Below are positions 8,064-16,307 of a stretch of 64,000 nt of DNA, piece after piece. The translations under genes were made by a program, and so were the position numbers. Location of the stretch: the NCBI RefSeq assembly GCF_003545815.1, contig NZ_PDUW01000003.1, positions 124,001-188,000 of the forward strand. The letters are read 5' to 3'. A model generated the notes under the pieces. The model was given only the letters and a program-made list of their open reading frames with translations. It was not told the origin of the DNA and searched no databases. Every line of letters starts with the position of its first letter. Positions within the stretch are counted from its first letter, which is position 1. Source of the stretch: Pusillimonas caeni. Its GTDB lineage: Bacteria > Pseudomonadota > Gammaproteobacteria > Burkholderiales > Burkholderiaceae_B.

Positions 8064-8212
8064 CCCACCAGGCATTCGCCTGGTGGGTCCCCAGTGGTCG
8101 ACGTCGCCCCTTAAGCGGCCTACCGGCCCCTTAAGGGCAGGCCCACTACGGACCTGAATCCTATCGGATTCCGCCCCTTAAGTGAGCCACACAATACGCA
8201 CCCTACGGGTGC
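8064..8212. other. Hairpin and CCCCTTAAG repeat cluster (possible oriT or control region)
   Basis: Three perfect hairpins occur: CCCACCAGGC-ATTC-GCCTGGTGGG (8064-8087), GAATCC-TATC-GGATTC (8156-8171) and GCACCC-TAC-GGGTGC (8198-8212). Three copies of CCCCTTAAG sit at 8107, 8127 and 8174. The first hairpin may be the terminator of the upstream operon, although no T-run follows. The density of inverted and direct repeats beside a putative DNA-binding accessory gene fits an origin of transfer, but no known nick site is recognisable. Confidence 0.35.
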
Positions 8213-8397
8213 CGTAAATCATTGTTTTACTGACAGGTTTTCTCAGACATGTGCGACAGCGTGTCGGACAACATGCGAGCTGGCCCGCATAAAGACTATG
8301 TCTACATGGATGACAATGGGCTGAATAGGCACTGGGCGCCAAATGGCAAGACTCGTCATGACAGATTCTTTGTTCATTCGCACATAAAAAGATCTAT

Positions 8398-8457
8398 TCG
8401 TACAAATACGATAATTGGTCCGCGAAATTGGACAGAAATAAGGCATATGTATATAGT
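8398..8457 (+). promoter_or_regulatory. Predicted promoter and palindrome upstream of 8493
   Basis: TTGGAC (8428-8433) is followed after 16 bases by TATATA (8450-8455), or after 18 by TATAGT. Just upstream lies the palindrome TCGTA-CAAA-TACGA (8398-8411), a candidate operator. The 8213-8492 stretch is AT-rich for this window and holds no convincing gene. Confidence 0.45.
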
Positions 8458-8492
8458 TTTGTTCCAATACCGTACAAGAATGGACGATCCCT

Positions 8493-8921
8493 ATGGACCA
8501 CCCCAAATTGTTGCTCGAAAGGCTTGAAAATTCACTGGCCGAGTGGGAGGTTTTTGGCCGGCGCGCCCAGCTCGAGGCCATCATGCCCGTGATAGATTTG
8601 CTGACCGCACACAAAGTTGGCTGCACGGTGCTGGCCAAACTATTAGCTGAACGTAAGTTCGAGATCAAGGCCGACACCTTGCGCCAGTCTCTGCATCGAT
8701 GGAGATTGAAGCAGAACCGCCAATCCGATCAGTCGACGCTGGCGGATGCGGGTTCGCGCGTCCCTGACGAGCAGGGCGTCTATTCGCGAAGTGAACCTGG
8801 CGTATTACCGGGGGCAAACCTGCCGGCAAAGCCGTTGACCAAAGCGGGCCTGGCGGAAATACGTAACGGACACGTGGACCTTGGCGAAATCGTAAGGTCG
8901 GCTCGCAAGAAAAGCAGTTGA
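8493..8921 (+). CDS. Putative plasmid DNA-binding/relaxosome accessory protein
   Basis: 142 residues. A helix-turn-helix-like segment lies at about 28-65 (LTAHKVGCTVLAKLLAERKF then IKADTLRQSLHRWR), reminiscent of TraK/MobC-type accessory proteins in which a tyrosine or glycine-rich turn is followed by a TLR motif; the rest is disordered and basic at the end (RSARKKSS). The ribosome site is weak. It has its own promoter and is read toward the transfer operon. The relaxosome role is inference; a simple regulator is equally possible. Confidence 0.5.
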   Translation: MDHPKLLLERLENSLAEWEVFGRRAQLEAIMPVIDLLTAHKVGCTVLAKLLAERKFEIKADTLRQSLHRWRLKQNRQSDQSTLADAGSRVPDEQGVYSRSEPGVLPGANLPAKPLTKAGLAEIRNGHVDLGEIVRSARKKSS

Positions 8922-9020
8922 TAAAGAAAACTGCGATCGGAACGAAATACCATAGACACCGAACAAAATGCATAGGCCTTTTATTCCTCATCAATGGCAT
9001 CATGGAGGCGGCTCCGGGCA

Positions 9021-9045
9021 AAAAAAAGGGACGCCGAAGCGTCCC
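9021..9045 (-). terminator. Rho-independent terminator of the relaxase operon
   Basis: Read on the minus strand: stem GGGACGC / GCGTCCC (9045-9039 and 9034-9028) with loop TTCG, followed by seven T (9027-9021). It stands 20 bases beyond the stop of the last gene of the leftward operon and is well placed to end it. Confidence 0.85.
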
Positions 9046-9065
9046 TGTGCCATTGTAGTGCGGCC

Positions 9066-9359
9066 TTATTTATTCCATTCTCCAACGCCATCCCAGAGGG
9101 TGTTCACCGCGGTCTTCATTATCGATGCCGCTCCAGCGTCCGTTTGCGCGAAAAGCACCTCGTACAGCTGAAATTGCATAAGCCCTAATCCGCTAGGCGC
9201 CAGATATTGGCCATATGCACGGATAACAGCATGTGCTTCTTCTATTCTCTCAATGTATGGGGCCACGGCCAGGTCATAGTCTTCGCACGTGTCAGGGTCT
9301 GGTTCAATTAAAGCGAGGTATTCTAGCGCTCGCTTGAAGTCTTCGAAGTCGGTAGTCAT
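9066..9359 (-). CDS. Hypothetical protein, last gene of the trw-like operon
   Basis: 97 residues, strongly acidic at the N-terminus, helical, with no membrane segment. The start overlaps the relaxase stop by one base, so translation is coupled. It is followed directly by the operon terminator. I do not recognise the family; position suggests a transfer-related accessory role. Confidence 0.65.
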   Translation of the reverse strand: MTTDFEDFKRALEYLALIEPDPDTCEDYDLAVAPYIERIEEAHAVIRAYGQYLAPSGLGLMQFQLYEVLFAQTDAGAASIMKTAVNTLWDGVGEWNK

Positions 9360-12346
9360 TACATTCTCATGGCATAATCGTTTGTCCCATTAAGAGAGGG
9401 CCTTTCGCTGGCTATCTCTTTGCGGAGACGGAGATGATGGGAACTCTGTGCGAGTCCGATATCAAGCGCGGCAGACTTTTCCTCTCGCCTGGACACGGCG
9501 AAAGGCAATTTCGTCATATCGTCAGTAAAGATCCGGATGGACTCACGGGCTCGAGAGATGCCGACGTAGAAGACATCGGATTTCGTAGTTCGGGAGAAAG
9601 ATTCCATATTCAAGATGACGCCTTGTTCAGATAGACCTTGGGCACTATGAGCAGTCGTCGCATAGGCCAAGTCCATGTGGAACGGCCTGGCTTTGTCACC
9701 GCCCGTCAGCAGTACTTCTCGCTTTACCTGGCCATCTGCATCGACGCGACCCAGCTTGACCGTGCCGGCCGTGACCGCCAAGACCTCATAACGTTCGCCA
9801 TTGGCCAGATCCAAGCTCGCATCGTTGCGTGTGATCCGCACCATGTCGCCGGCAGACAGCTCGGTTTGCAGACGCTCATAAACGGATATCCTGGTGGTGC
9901 GTGAAGGATTGAACGTCACTTTCTCGCCTGTCTGGAGGTCCACCACCGCGATTCGATTACGCTGGCTGTCGACGTTGACGATGGTGTACTGCCCGTCGTG
10001 CCGCAGCCCATTCTTATAGCCGCGTTCCGGCTGTATGATTTGGCCCACTTGGAAGTATCTGGCCGATCGGCGTTGAGCTTGAGTGGTGTCCACGCGGGTG
10101 AGCAAAGTGAACTCCAGTCCCTTGCCTTCGAGGCCACGTTGTCGGTGAACGTACTCATTGATTACTCGGCGGGATTCGTTTGTGCCTGTAACAATCAAGG
10201 TTTCACGTTGCGACGCCAAAGACAGGCTTGAGAAGGCCTCGGCAACCTGTTCATAGCGTTGTTGGCTGTCCGAGACTTCTGCCACCGCCCCTAGCTTGTC
10301 CTGAATCACATGTAGTGCTTCAGAGGATCGACCCCAAGCGGCCAGCTCGACCCCTTTCCGCAACTCCAGATTTGTTTGACGAACGATATCGCCCATCAAC
10401 GCGGTTTGCATGCCGGCATCCTGCAATTGGTGCATGGGCCGGCCCGCCTCGATCGCCTTGGTCTGTTCCTTGTCCCCCATCATGACGACCCGAGCGCCAG
10501 CCTTCTCTGCCTTCTTGAGAATCTGTTCCATCTGGCGGGTGGGAACCACCGCTGCTTCGTCTATGACAAGAACTGTCCTTTCATCCATCTCAAACCGGTT
10601 CTGCTTTTGCGTAAGCATGGAGGCCACAGTAATGGCCTCTACTCCAAGTCGACGTAGTTCCTTGACTTGGGAACCGTACGGGGCAACTGACTTGACGGTA
10701 TAGCCCTTTGACTCTATTTGGGCCTTTACATGCTTGAGCATGAAAGATTTGCCCACACCTGCGAGCCCCTGTACGCCAACGATTCGATTTGTCGACGTGA
10801 GAATGAGTTCGGCCGCTGCCAACTGGCCGGTCTTCAGACCGGAATCGGCAAAGGCATTGATTGCGGCTGCTTTGTCAAAGAGTGGAGAAACTTTGCCCCG
10901 GCCCTCCCTCTCGATCTGCAGGATTCGTTTCTCGAGCTCGCGTGCATATTGGGTGGTGTAATGCACATCAGTGAGCGCCAGCCCGCCCGTGGCGATCGCG
11001 CGCCGTACATCTTGACGTGCCTGCTCCGGCGTTACTCCCTCGCGTACCATGCGCTCGACCCAGGTCTGGCGAGAAAGTACAGCTGCACTTTGATCGCCAA
11101 CGCTAGACTGATAGAGCGGTGCGCCTTGCACCAGGTGCCCGTCTTGGACCGCGTGCTGAATTGCCCGCTTGACGTCCCAGTAGGTGGCGCCCGTGCCCAT
11201 GGCGTGGTTCATCGCCGTGCCAATGAGCTTGGCCTCGGTCATGGTCGATTCGCGTTCGGAGATATGTCGAATGGCCCATTTCACACATTGGTCCGCAATA
11301 CCCGCACGTAAGGCCTGAACCGGATGCCCAGCGTCCGGCGCTTCTTTTTCGTTGCTTGGCCTTGGAGCCGGCCTGCCTCTGCTCGTCGGGGGGAGGCCCG
11401 ATTCAGGTAGTCGGAAAGGCCTAAGCTCCTTTTCAGCTCCCTGCTTGGCGCGGGTAAAGTCGATACCCATATCCTTGGACTCTTGAGCCCAATGCCGTTG
11501 CAGCGCATCGCGTGTAATCGCGGGACGTTTCTCGTTGCGCGTTGCGAGCGTAATCGCTTGTTTGAGCTCACGGCTGGCCGAGCCGCGGGTCTTGCCGATC
11601 TTGGCCAGTTCTGACTGAACCGTCATGCCGCGTTTTGAGAAGTGCTCTATCTGCTCGCGGCTGATGTGTGCCAGTTCGAAGTTGTCCTTTTCATAGCGAA
11701 TGGCGTAGCCGGCGTTCTCTAGGTACGTGGCCATCTCGCATTTATAGATCATATCCAGCAGCATTTTTGAACGAAAGATCTGCTCATTACTGATCGATAC
11801 CCATGTCCCATCGGCGCGCTGCGTCGCGTTCATGAGGATCGAATGCGTGTGGAGCTGAGGGTCCGCTTCGTCATATTCGGTCGGTCTGGCGGTCTCATGT
11901 CTAAATTTGGCGATGATCGCTTTGGCTGTCTGCTCTGAGGTGGATTGGCCATCCTCCTTTTGCCGTCCTCGTATCAATTCCTTTTCCAAGTACTCGAGCG
12001 CTTTGGTCACGGCATGGTCATGTGCTTTCAGAATCGTGGCGTCCTTGCCGATGAGGGCTTGCATGCTCACGGACTTGGGCGCGGAGAATGTGACATCAAC
12101 GCCCGCACGCGCCTTGGCATCCTTGCGTACAGACCGAGAAATGCCCACCTCAGGACCGAAATCGCCACGCATCGCGGCCACGAATTGTGCTTGCGTGACT
12201 TCGCCGGTTAACCCTATTTGCTCGGCACCTCGGCCCTGCCATTGCGCTGCACCGCCTTCTTTGCCGTAGTAATCATCTTTTTGGTCGGCGTAGTAGTGGC
12301 CGGCCTTGTTGGCGTTACCCCTGTGTAGGGTCTGAAGGGAGATCAT
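9359..12346 (-). CDS. trwC: TrwC/TraI-type MOB_F conjugative relaxase-helicase
   Basis: 995 residues, the usual size for TrwC. The N-terminal relaxase domain has tyrosine pairs at 18/19 and 26/27 (AGHYYADQKDDYYG), spaced exactly as in R388 TrwC, then FSAPKSVS and the metal-binding RHETAR...PQLHTHSI histidines. The C-terminal SF1 helicase has Walker A GLAGVGKS (about 525), Walker B VLVIDEA and a late YATTAHSAQGLS motif. It nicks oriT, stays bound to the 5' end and unwinds the strand. It overlaps the upstream coupling-protein gene by 32 bases. Confidence 0.97.
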   Translation of the reverse strand: MISLQTLHRGNANKAGHYYADQKDDYYGKEGGAAQWQGRGAEQIGLTGEVTQAQFVAAMRGDFGPEVGISRSVRKDAKARAGVDVTFSAPKSVSMQALIGKDATILKAHDHAVTKALEYLEKELIRGRQKEDGQSTSEQTAKAIIAKFRHETARPTEYDEADPQLHTHSILMNATQRADGTWVSISNEQIFRSKMLLDMIYKCEMATYLENAGYAIRYEKDNFELAHISREQIEHFSKRGMTVQSELAKIGKTRGSASRELKQAITLATRNEKRPAITRDALQRHWAQESKDMGIDFTRAKQGAEKELRPFRLPESGLPPTSRGRPAPRPSNEKEAPDAGHPVQALRAGIADQCVKWAIRHISERESTMTEAKLIGTAMNHAMGTGATYWDVKRAIQHAVQDGHLVQGAPLYQSSVGDQSAAVLSRQTWVERMVREGVTPEQARQDVRRAIATGGLALTDVHYTTQYARELEKRILQIEREGRGKVSPLFDKAAAINAFADSGLKTGQLAAAELILTSTNRIVGVQGLAGVGKSFMLKHVKAQIESKGYTVKSVAPYGSQVKELRRLGVEAITVASMLTQKQNRFEMDERTVLVIDEAAVVPTRQMEQILKKAEKAGARVVMMGDKEQTKAIEAGRPMHQLQDAGMQTALMGDIVRQTNLELRKGVELAAWGRSSEALHVIQDKLGAVAEVSDSQQRYEQVAEAFSSLSLASQRETLIVTGTNESRRVINEYVHRQRGLEGKGLEFTLLTRVDTTQAQRRSARYFQVGQIIQPERGYKNGLRHDGQYTIVNVDSQRNRIAVVDLQTGEKVTFNPSRTTRISVYERLQTELSAGDMVRITRNDASLDLANGERYEVLAVTAGTVKLGRVDADGQVKREVLLTGGDKARPFHMDLAYATTAHSAQGLSEQGVILNMESFSRTTKSDVFYVGISRARESIRIFTDDMTKLPFAVSRREEKSAALDIGLAQSSHHLRLRKEIASERPSLNGTNDYAMRM

Positions 12347-14000
12347 TCATACTCCGTAAGGTGGTCGGCTCGCCCGAAGTAGGCCCCTCTGGGCTGATAT
12401 CGCATGGCGGGGCTTGCGTTTGTCCGCCCGGCCAACTGCTGGTGGACGCTGCTGAGAAGTTCAAGCCGGCCCGCTCCACAAACGCTGCGTTCTTCGAAGC
12501 AAACGAGACAGGTATGAGTTTGAACTTTGTGATTGGTCGATCCTCCGCGAAGGCCACATAGCCGGTCAGTTCAGGAAGTGCCTGAATTTGCGATGGCGTG
12601 ACAACCGCCTCCTTAATAGTCTCCATTTGCTCTGTGGTGCCCGTGTCGCGGCCAGGGTTCCGTGAATCCACATACTTTGGACGAAGTACTTCGTGTTCAC
12701 CCAGTGCTGTGGACATCTCCTTTGCGGTTTCAGGATCAGTTTTTGAACCTCCAAGGACCACCAAGTTCCTAAAGCTCGCCCTCAATGTCTGCGCCATCTC
12801 TTTGCCATAGATGCTTGCTAGCTGGGACACTGATTGCAGACCGGCCACGACCCGAACACCATGTTTTCTGCCTTTAGTCAGCACATCCTCTAATGAGGCG
12901 AGCTTCTCGAGTGATGCAAGCTCATCGATAAAGAGCCACCACCTGGCGCGGGGATTCTCTGGCATGGACAGCACGGCCGAGCAGAAAACGTCAACCCAAG
13001 CCGATAAGAGGGGTTTCATGGCGGTCTTCATGTCTTCGCGCCAAGTAATGTATAGGCTCCCTTTACCGTTCTCCATCCAATCTCGGATACTGAACTGGCC
13101 GGCCGGCATGGAGCGGTGCTCTGAGAGCTTGTTGGACAAGACGAACCGTGCGCTATCGAATGCTCGAGTCGATTCAGAGGCGCCCGAGAAGAGCGCCTCG
13201 GCCTCAGTGTCTTTGAGGAAAATCTGTAGGTCTTTGAAGGGCGCTTCGCAGCACCAGTAGATCACCTGTTTGATATCCCAGATGTTGGCCATATGTAGCT
13301 TTCGCGATACGGCACGCAGCAATAGGCGGCCGAAGCTATTCCATTCTTCGGCATTGGCATCTGGGCCCAGTGGAACGACTGAGAAGGACAGGCGCTTCCA
13401 GTCATAATCGGCACGTACTTCATTGAAGAACATCCATTCTTGCGTACGGGCGTCATAGGGATTGAGCAGGATGTCCTGACGACGCCCGAATTTGCTAAAC
13501 AGATCTCCATTTGGGTCTACGACGACTGCGCGATCCCGCCGTTTCAGTACTGAGAAAAGGAGTGCCCGAAGAAGTACGGATTTGCCCGAACCTGTCGCGC
13601 CATTGAGAAGAAGATGCAGATTCTCGAGCGCCGACGGCATCGGGACGCCTGCGACGTCCACTTGCTGCATTCCCTTTTCTCGGCAACGCCGGACGAGTGT
13701 CTTGAAGGGGACTACCTGCGTGCCTCGAATATATTTCTTGTAGCCCGCTCCATCGAATCCCTTTGTTCGTGAAAACTTCTTCAACGATATGCCTAATGCC
13801 AATGCAATGAAGAGGCCGGCGACTGGGGCAAGGGTGAGTTCCAGATGAAAAGGGGTGGCCCGCATCCAATGGGCGACATGTAGCCAAGTAGCAGACCTGG
13901 GTGCAATTCCACTCAGTACCAAGGCAGTTATGAGCCAGAAGCAAGCCGGAAAGACGAGAAGGGCGAGCTTAGTGATTCGCCTGCGAATATGTGGTGCCAT
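12315..14000 (-). CDS. trwB: TrwB/TraD-type coupling ATPase
   Basis: 561 residues. Two N-terminal membrane segments (about 10-30 and 50-72) precede the cytosolic ATPase. Walker A is GATGSGKS (about 134), with VVVDPNGD just after and WWLFIDELASLEKL as Walker B (about 350). Hexameric DNA pump linking the relaxosome to the secretion channel. The C-terminus is Pro/Ser-rich and probably disordered. Overlap with the relaxase gene supports coupled translation, as in R388. Confidence 0.95.
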   Translation of the reverse strand: MAPHIRRRITKLALLVFPACFWLITALVLSGIAPRSATWLHVAHWMRATPFHLELTLAPVAGLFIALALGISLKKFSRTKGFDGAGYKKYIRGTQVVPFKTLVRRCREKGMQQVDVAGVPMPSALENLHLLLNGATGSGKSVLLRALLFSVLKRRDRAVVVDPNGDLFSKFGRRQDILLNPYDARTQEWMFFNEVRADYDWKRLSFSVVPLGPDANAEEWNSFGRLLLRAVSRKLHMANIWDIKQVIYWCCEAPFKDLQIFLKDTEAEALFSGASESTRAFDSARFVLSNKLSEHRSMPAGQFSIRDWMENGKGSLYITWREDMKTAMKPLLSAWVDVFCSAVLSMPENPRARWWLFIDELASLEKLASLEDVLTKGRKHGVRVVAGLQSVSQLASIYGKEMAQTLRASFRNLVVLGGSKTDPETAKEMSTALGEHEVLRPKYVDSRNPGRDTGTTEQMETIKEAVVTPSQIQALPELTGYVAFAEDRPITKFKLIPVSFASKNAAFVERAGLNFSAASTSSWPGGQTQAPPCDISPEGPTSGEPTTLRSMNDLPSDPTQG

Positions 14001-14057
14001 GGGCAGTACTCTCTACTTTGAATAAACAACACAAGGCGCGCAGGGTGCGCCCCGCGA

Positions 14058-14456
14058 TCAGGAAGTCAGGACTACGAGGCAGACCAGGCCCCCCACCAGC
14101 GCACCCAGCAGTCCACAAGCACCTGCAACGGCGCCGACGAACCAGGCGTTTCGAGTGCTGGCGTTGAGCAATGTCTTACCTGCACGACGAAGGTCCTGCT
14201 CTGAGCTGGCCAGCGCTGCGCATGAAGCCTGCAGCTGCTGTGCCGATTGGCTGCAGGCCTGATTAGCCGCCGTCGCGGCTACTTTCTGTAGAACGGCAGG
14301 CATAGACGACAACGTAATGGACGCCGCCTTCAAGTCATTCACCAAGCCATCGTTTGCTTGCTGTAGCCGCTCGATGTCGATGAGCAGTTCGCGGTACAGG
14401 AACTCGAGCTTGGATCGAGGCTGCGCTGAAGGCTGAAGCATTTCCCGATCTTGCAT
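14058..14456 (-). CDS. StbC/TraM-like membrane-anchored protein
   Basis: 132 residues: a hydrophilic helical region (heptad-like, about 15-105) then a C-terminal membrane segment (FVGAVAGACGLLGALVGGLV). It lies 7 bases after the StbB-like ATPase. In R388 and IncP plasmids a small tail-anchored protein of this type accompanies a ParA-like ATPase (StbB/StbC, TraL/TraM). The assignment rests on position, size and topology, not on clear sequence identity. Confidence 0.6.
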   Translation of the reverse strand: MQDREMLQPSAQPRSKLEFLYRELLIDIERLQQANDGLVNDLKAASITLSSMPAVLQKVAATAANQACSQSAQQLQASCAALASSEQDLRRAGKTLLNASTRNAWFVGAVAGACGLLGALVGGLVCLVVLTS

Positions 14457-14463
14457 ACGACAC

Positions 14464-15171
14464 CTAGGCGAAAAGAGCGCTGAACGCGTCGTCCAGTTGA
14501 CGTTGTACAGGCTTGGCCAGACTGCGCAGCGCGATCATGTCGGTGATTCGTTCGATACTCTCTTCATCGTCCAAGTCCGTTTCCCGTAATTGCTGGCGGT
14601 AATCGGTGGCATCCGCCAGTACTGCTTCGATGGTGGTGCGCCGATTGGCCAACAAGTCGAAAAGTTCAGTCTCCAGGATCTGGGCCTGCGGGTTGGCCAG
14701 AAACGAGCCAGACACGCGCTCGTAGGCGAATATCGCTTCGAACTCATCCACAGCGCGCACGTCTACACGATTGAACAGCACGCGAATGCGGTTGCGGTCA
14801 ACGCCTGCAGCGCTAAGGGCTTGGATCGTTTTGATGGTTTCTCGCTGTGCTTTACCAGAGCTGATGACGGGCAGAACGTAGTAGTCGATCTCTGATTGGG
14901 CTTGGTCATACTTGACGAGCTCGCCCAGGAAGTCTTCGATGTTCGAGGCGCCCACGTCGATGATGGCCGCCGGTACGACGAGAAGTTTGCGGAATATCTT
15001 GCCGAAATGTTCGCCCCGCACCTGGTCCACGTCCAGGCCCAGGTCAGCAGCGCTCTCGTTGGTCGATTCGACCGCGATGATTTCAGCGCCAGGGATGCGC
15101 GGGGCAAGCAAGTGGCTGGTGGACACGGTTTTGCCGACCGAGCCGGAAAAGTTCACGAGTGCAACTTTCAT
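14464..15171 (-). CDS. stbB: StbB-like ParA-superfamily ATPase
   Basis: 235 residues from the chosen start (GGAG, 6 bases before ATG at 15171). It begins MKVALVNFSGSVGKTVSTSH with a deviant Walker A (FSGSVGKT), then AIIDVGASNIEDFL as the switch/Walker B region and VLFNRVDVR as the nucleotide-base motif. R388 StbB is required for conjugation and balances stability against transfer. It is first in the leftward stbB-stbC-trwB-trwC operon. A single iteron-like site lies 56 bases upstream. Confidence 0.8.
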   Translation of the reverse strand: MKVALVNFSGSVGKTVSTSHLLAPRIPGAEIIAVESTNESAADLGLDVDQVRGEHFGKIFRKLLVVPAAIIDVGASNIEDFLGELVKYDQAQSEIDYYVLPVISSGKAQRETIKTIQALSAAGVDRNRIRVLFNRVDVRAVDEFEAIFAYERVSGSFLANPQAQILETELFDLLANRRTTIEAVLADATDYRQQLRETDLDDEESIERITDMIALRSLAKPVQRQLDDAFSALFA

Positions 15172-15226
15172 GGAAACTCCAAAACAGGTGGGCTCGCACG
15201 GCATACTTGCGACGAGCCGAGAGTGA

Positions 15227-15241
15227 GTGTGTAAAAGACGG
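15227..15241 (+). repeat. Isolated iteron-like site upstream of stbB
   Basis: GTGTGTAAAAGACGG differs at two positions from the main iteron core GTGGGTAATAGACGG. It lies in the probable stbB promoter, about 600 bases from the iteron array. If bound by Rep it could link copy control to transfer gene expression. The surrounding 15,172-15,514 stretch has no supported gene. Confidence 0.45.
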
Positions 15242-15514
15242 TGGCTTCGCATGGCGCAGCAGCGAAGCGGATGATCGCGTTTGCGCTATGGGCGAGGAGC
15301 GACTCGCCAGCCGTTCATGATCCCCCGCGTGGAGCGAGAGCAAGGTCGGCGCCGATGGCGCCGGGACGGGTGCTGCATGCTGGTCCAGGCCAGACACGCC
15401 GCCAGGCGATCCGCGGGGGGCATAGGCGGGTTGGTACGTGTCGGGCGCTAAAGAATTCGAAAGGCTGCACGTCCTGGGCCCGCTACTGACCCGTTCTTTG
15501 GTGGACGTCCGTCA

Positions 15515-15687
15515 TAGGCGGTCGGCGTAGCCGCCTAGGCAAACAGCCGTACTCAGGGGGGCTACCAATCCCCCCAACCGGAGCCGCAGGCTACGGGAAG
15601 GGGGACTCTTCCTTGAACAGGCCGTCGCCGCAGGCGACGGGGCGAAGGGAGCGAAGCGACCGGAGGGTAGGGGCGCCCGCAGGGCGC
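15515..15687. other. Cluster of GC-rich hairpins between stbB and oriV
   Basis: Four or more perfect short hairpins in 175 bases: TAGGCGG/CCGCCTA (15515-15537), GGGGGG/CCCCCC (15555-15576 region), CCGTCGCC-GCA-GGCGACGG (about 15622-15640) and GCGCCC-GCA-GGGCGC (about 15673-15687); AGCC-GCA-GGCT near 15582 has the same GCA loop. No ORF is credible. Candidate roles are oriT, a single-strand origin or a primosome-assembly site. The region is beside stbB, where R388-like plasmids place oriT. Confidence 0.4.
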
Positions 15688-15717
15688 AAAAAAAAGCCCA
15701 ATGCTTTGAGGCTGGGC
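15688..15717 (-). terminator. Terminator facing rep and oriV
   Basis: On the minus strand GCCCA (15717-15713) pairs with TGGGC (15700-15696), followed by eight T (15695-15688). It would stop leftward transcription coming from the Rep gene through the origin before the stb operon region. The stem is short with a 12-base loop, so efficiency is uncertain. Confidence 0.5.
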
Positions 15718-15832
15718 GACAGTTATGCACAGGCACTTTCGGGTTTTAAATAAGATTCAAAAGATTTAAAAAGATTTAGGCAGAAAAAAGGCGAAAAAAG
15801 CTCTTCAAATCAATGGGTTGGAAGAGGGGGTA

Positions 15833-15931
15833 GTGGGTAATAGACGGGATTTGGTGGGTAATAGACGGGTTTCGGTGGGTAATAGACGAGTTTCGGTGGG
15901 TATTCGACGGAAAGCGGTGGGTAATCGACGG
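15833..15931 (+). repeat. Five direct iterons, 21-bp period
   Basis: The core GTGGGTAATAGACGG begins at 15833, 15854, 15875, 15896 and 15917, exactly 21 bases apart, i.e. two helical turns, so Rep monomers would bind the same DNA face. Copies 4 and 5 vary (TATTCGACGG, TAATCGACGG). Confidence 0.92.
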
Positions 15932-15977
15932 CTGATATCAAGAAAATGAAGATTTATCCACATAAGAAGAGGCCGGA

Positions 15978-16254
15978 CCGTCTATCACACACCCGAATCG
16001 GCCTCTCTGCGCAAATACAGAGTCCTGCCGACTGAGCACATTGCCGTCTAATAGCCGCCCAAATTTGCATGGAGGCGTCTGTTCAAGCAGGAGCCGCTTT
16101 CCGTCGAATACCCACCGAGGATCTAGGACCCTCTCGTGAATGTATCGGACCGTCGAATACACACCGCAGCGTCGTTCATTCGATATGAACACGAGGATGG
16201 ACCGTCTTTTACCCACCGTCCCGACGTGTACTTGTGCCACCGTCTAATACCCAC
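15978..16254 (-). repeat. Six opposite-orientation iterons with irregular spacing
   Basis: Copies of CCGTCTAATACCCAC (complement of the iteron) start at 15978, 16044, 16101, 16150, 16202 and 16240. The spacing (66, 57, 49, 52, 38) is not periodic. They lie between the direct array and the rep stop codon. Oppositely oriented Rep sites commonly serve copy-number control by handcuffing. Confidence 0.85.
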
Positions 16255-16307
16255 CGCTCCGCTAAAAGAGTCGCAGAGCGTAGATGATGTAAGGCTATGC
16301 GGGTTCT

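Larger units (their letters stand above)
15723..16254. other. oriV: Origin of vegetative replication (oriV)
   Basis: It contains two DnaA boxes, TTATGCACA (15723-15731) and TTATCCACA (15954-15962), an AT-rich tract with repeated AAAGATTTA (about 15740-15782), five plus-oriented iterons and six minus-oriented ones, and it abuts an RPA-family Rep gene. This is the standard make-up of an iteron-controlled theta origin: AT-rich melting zone, host DnaA sites and Rep-binding repeats. No protein-coding ORF in it is convincing. Confidence 0.88.

Noticed and set aside
8249-8527. 92-codon plus-strand frame upstream of 8493
   Set aside because: It covers a predicted promoter and palindrome, overlaps the next gene, and has no ribosome site.
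15938-16240. 100-codon minus frame within oriV
   Set aside because: It is built largely of iteron sequence and has no ribosome site.
15833-16254. Regularly spaced repeats considered as a CRISPR array
   Set aside because: Units are 15 bp with 6-bp spacers that are themselves similar, they occur in both orientations, and they adjoin a Rep gene: iterons.
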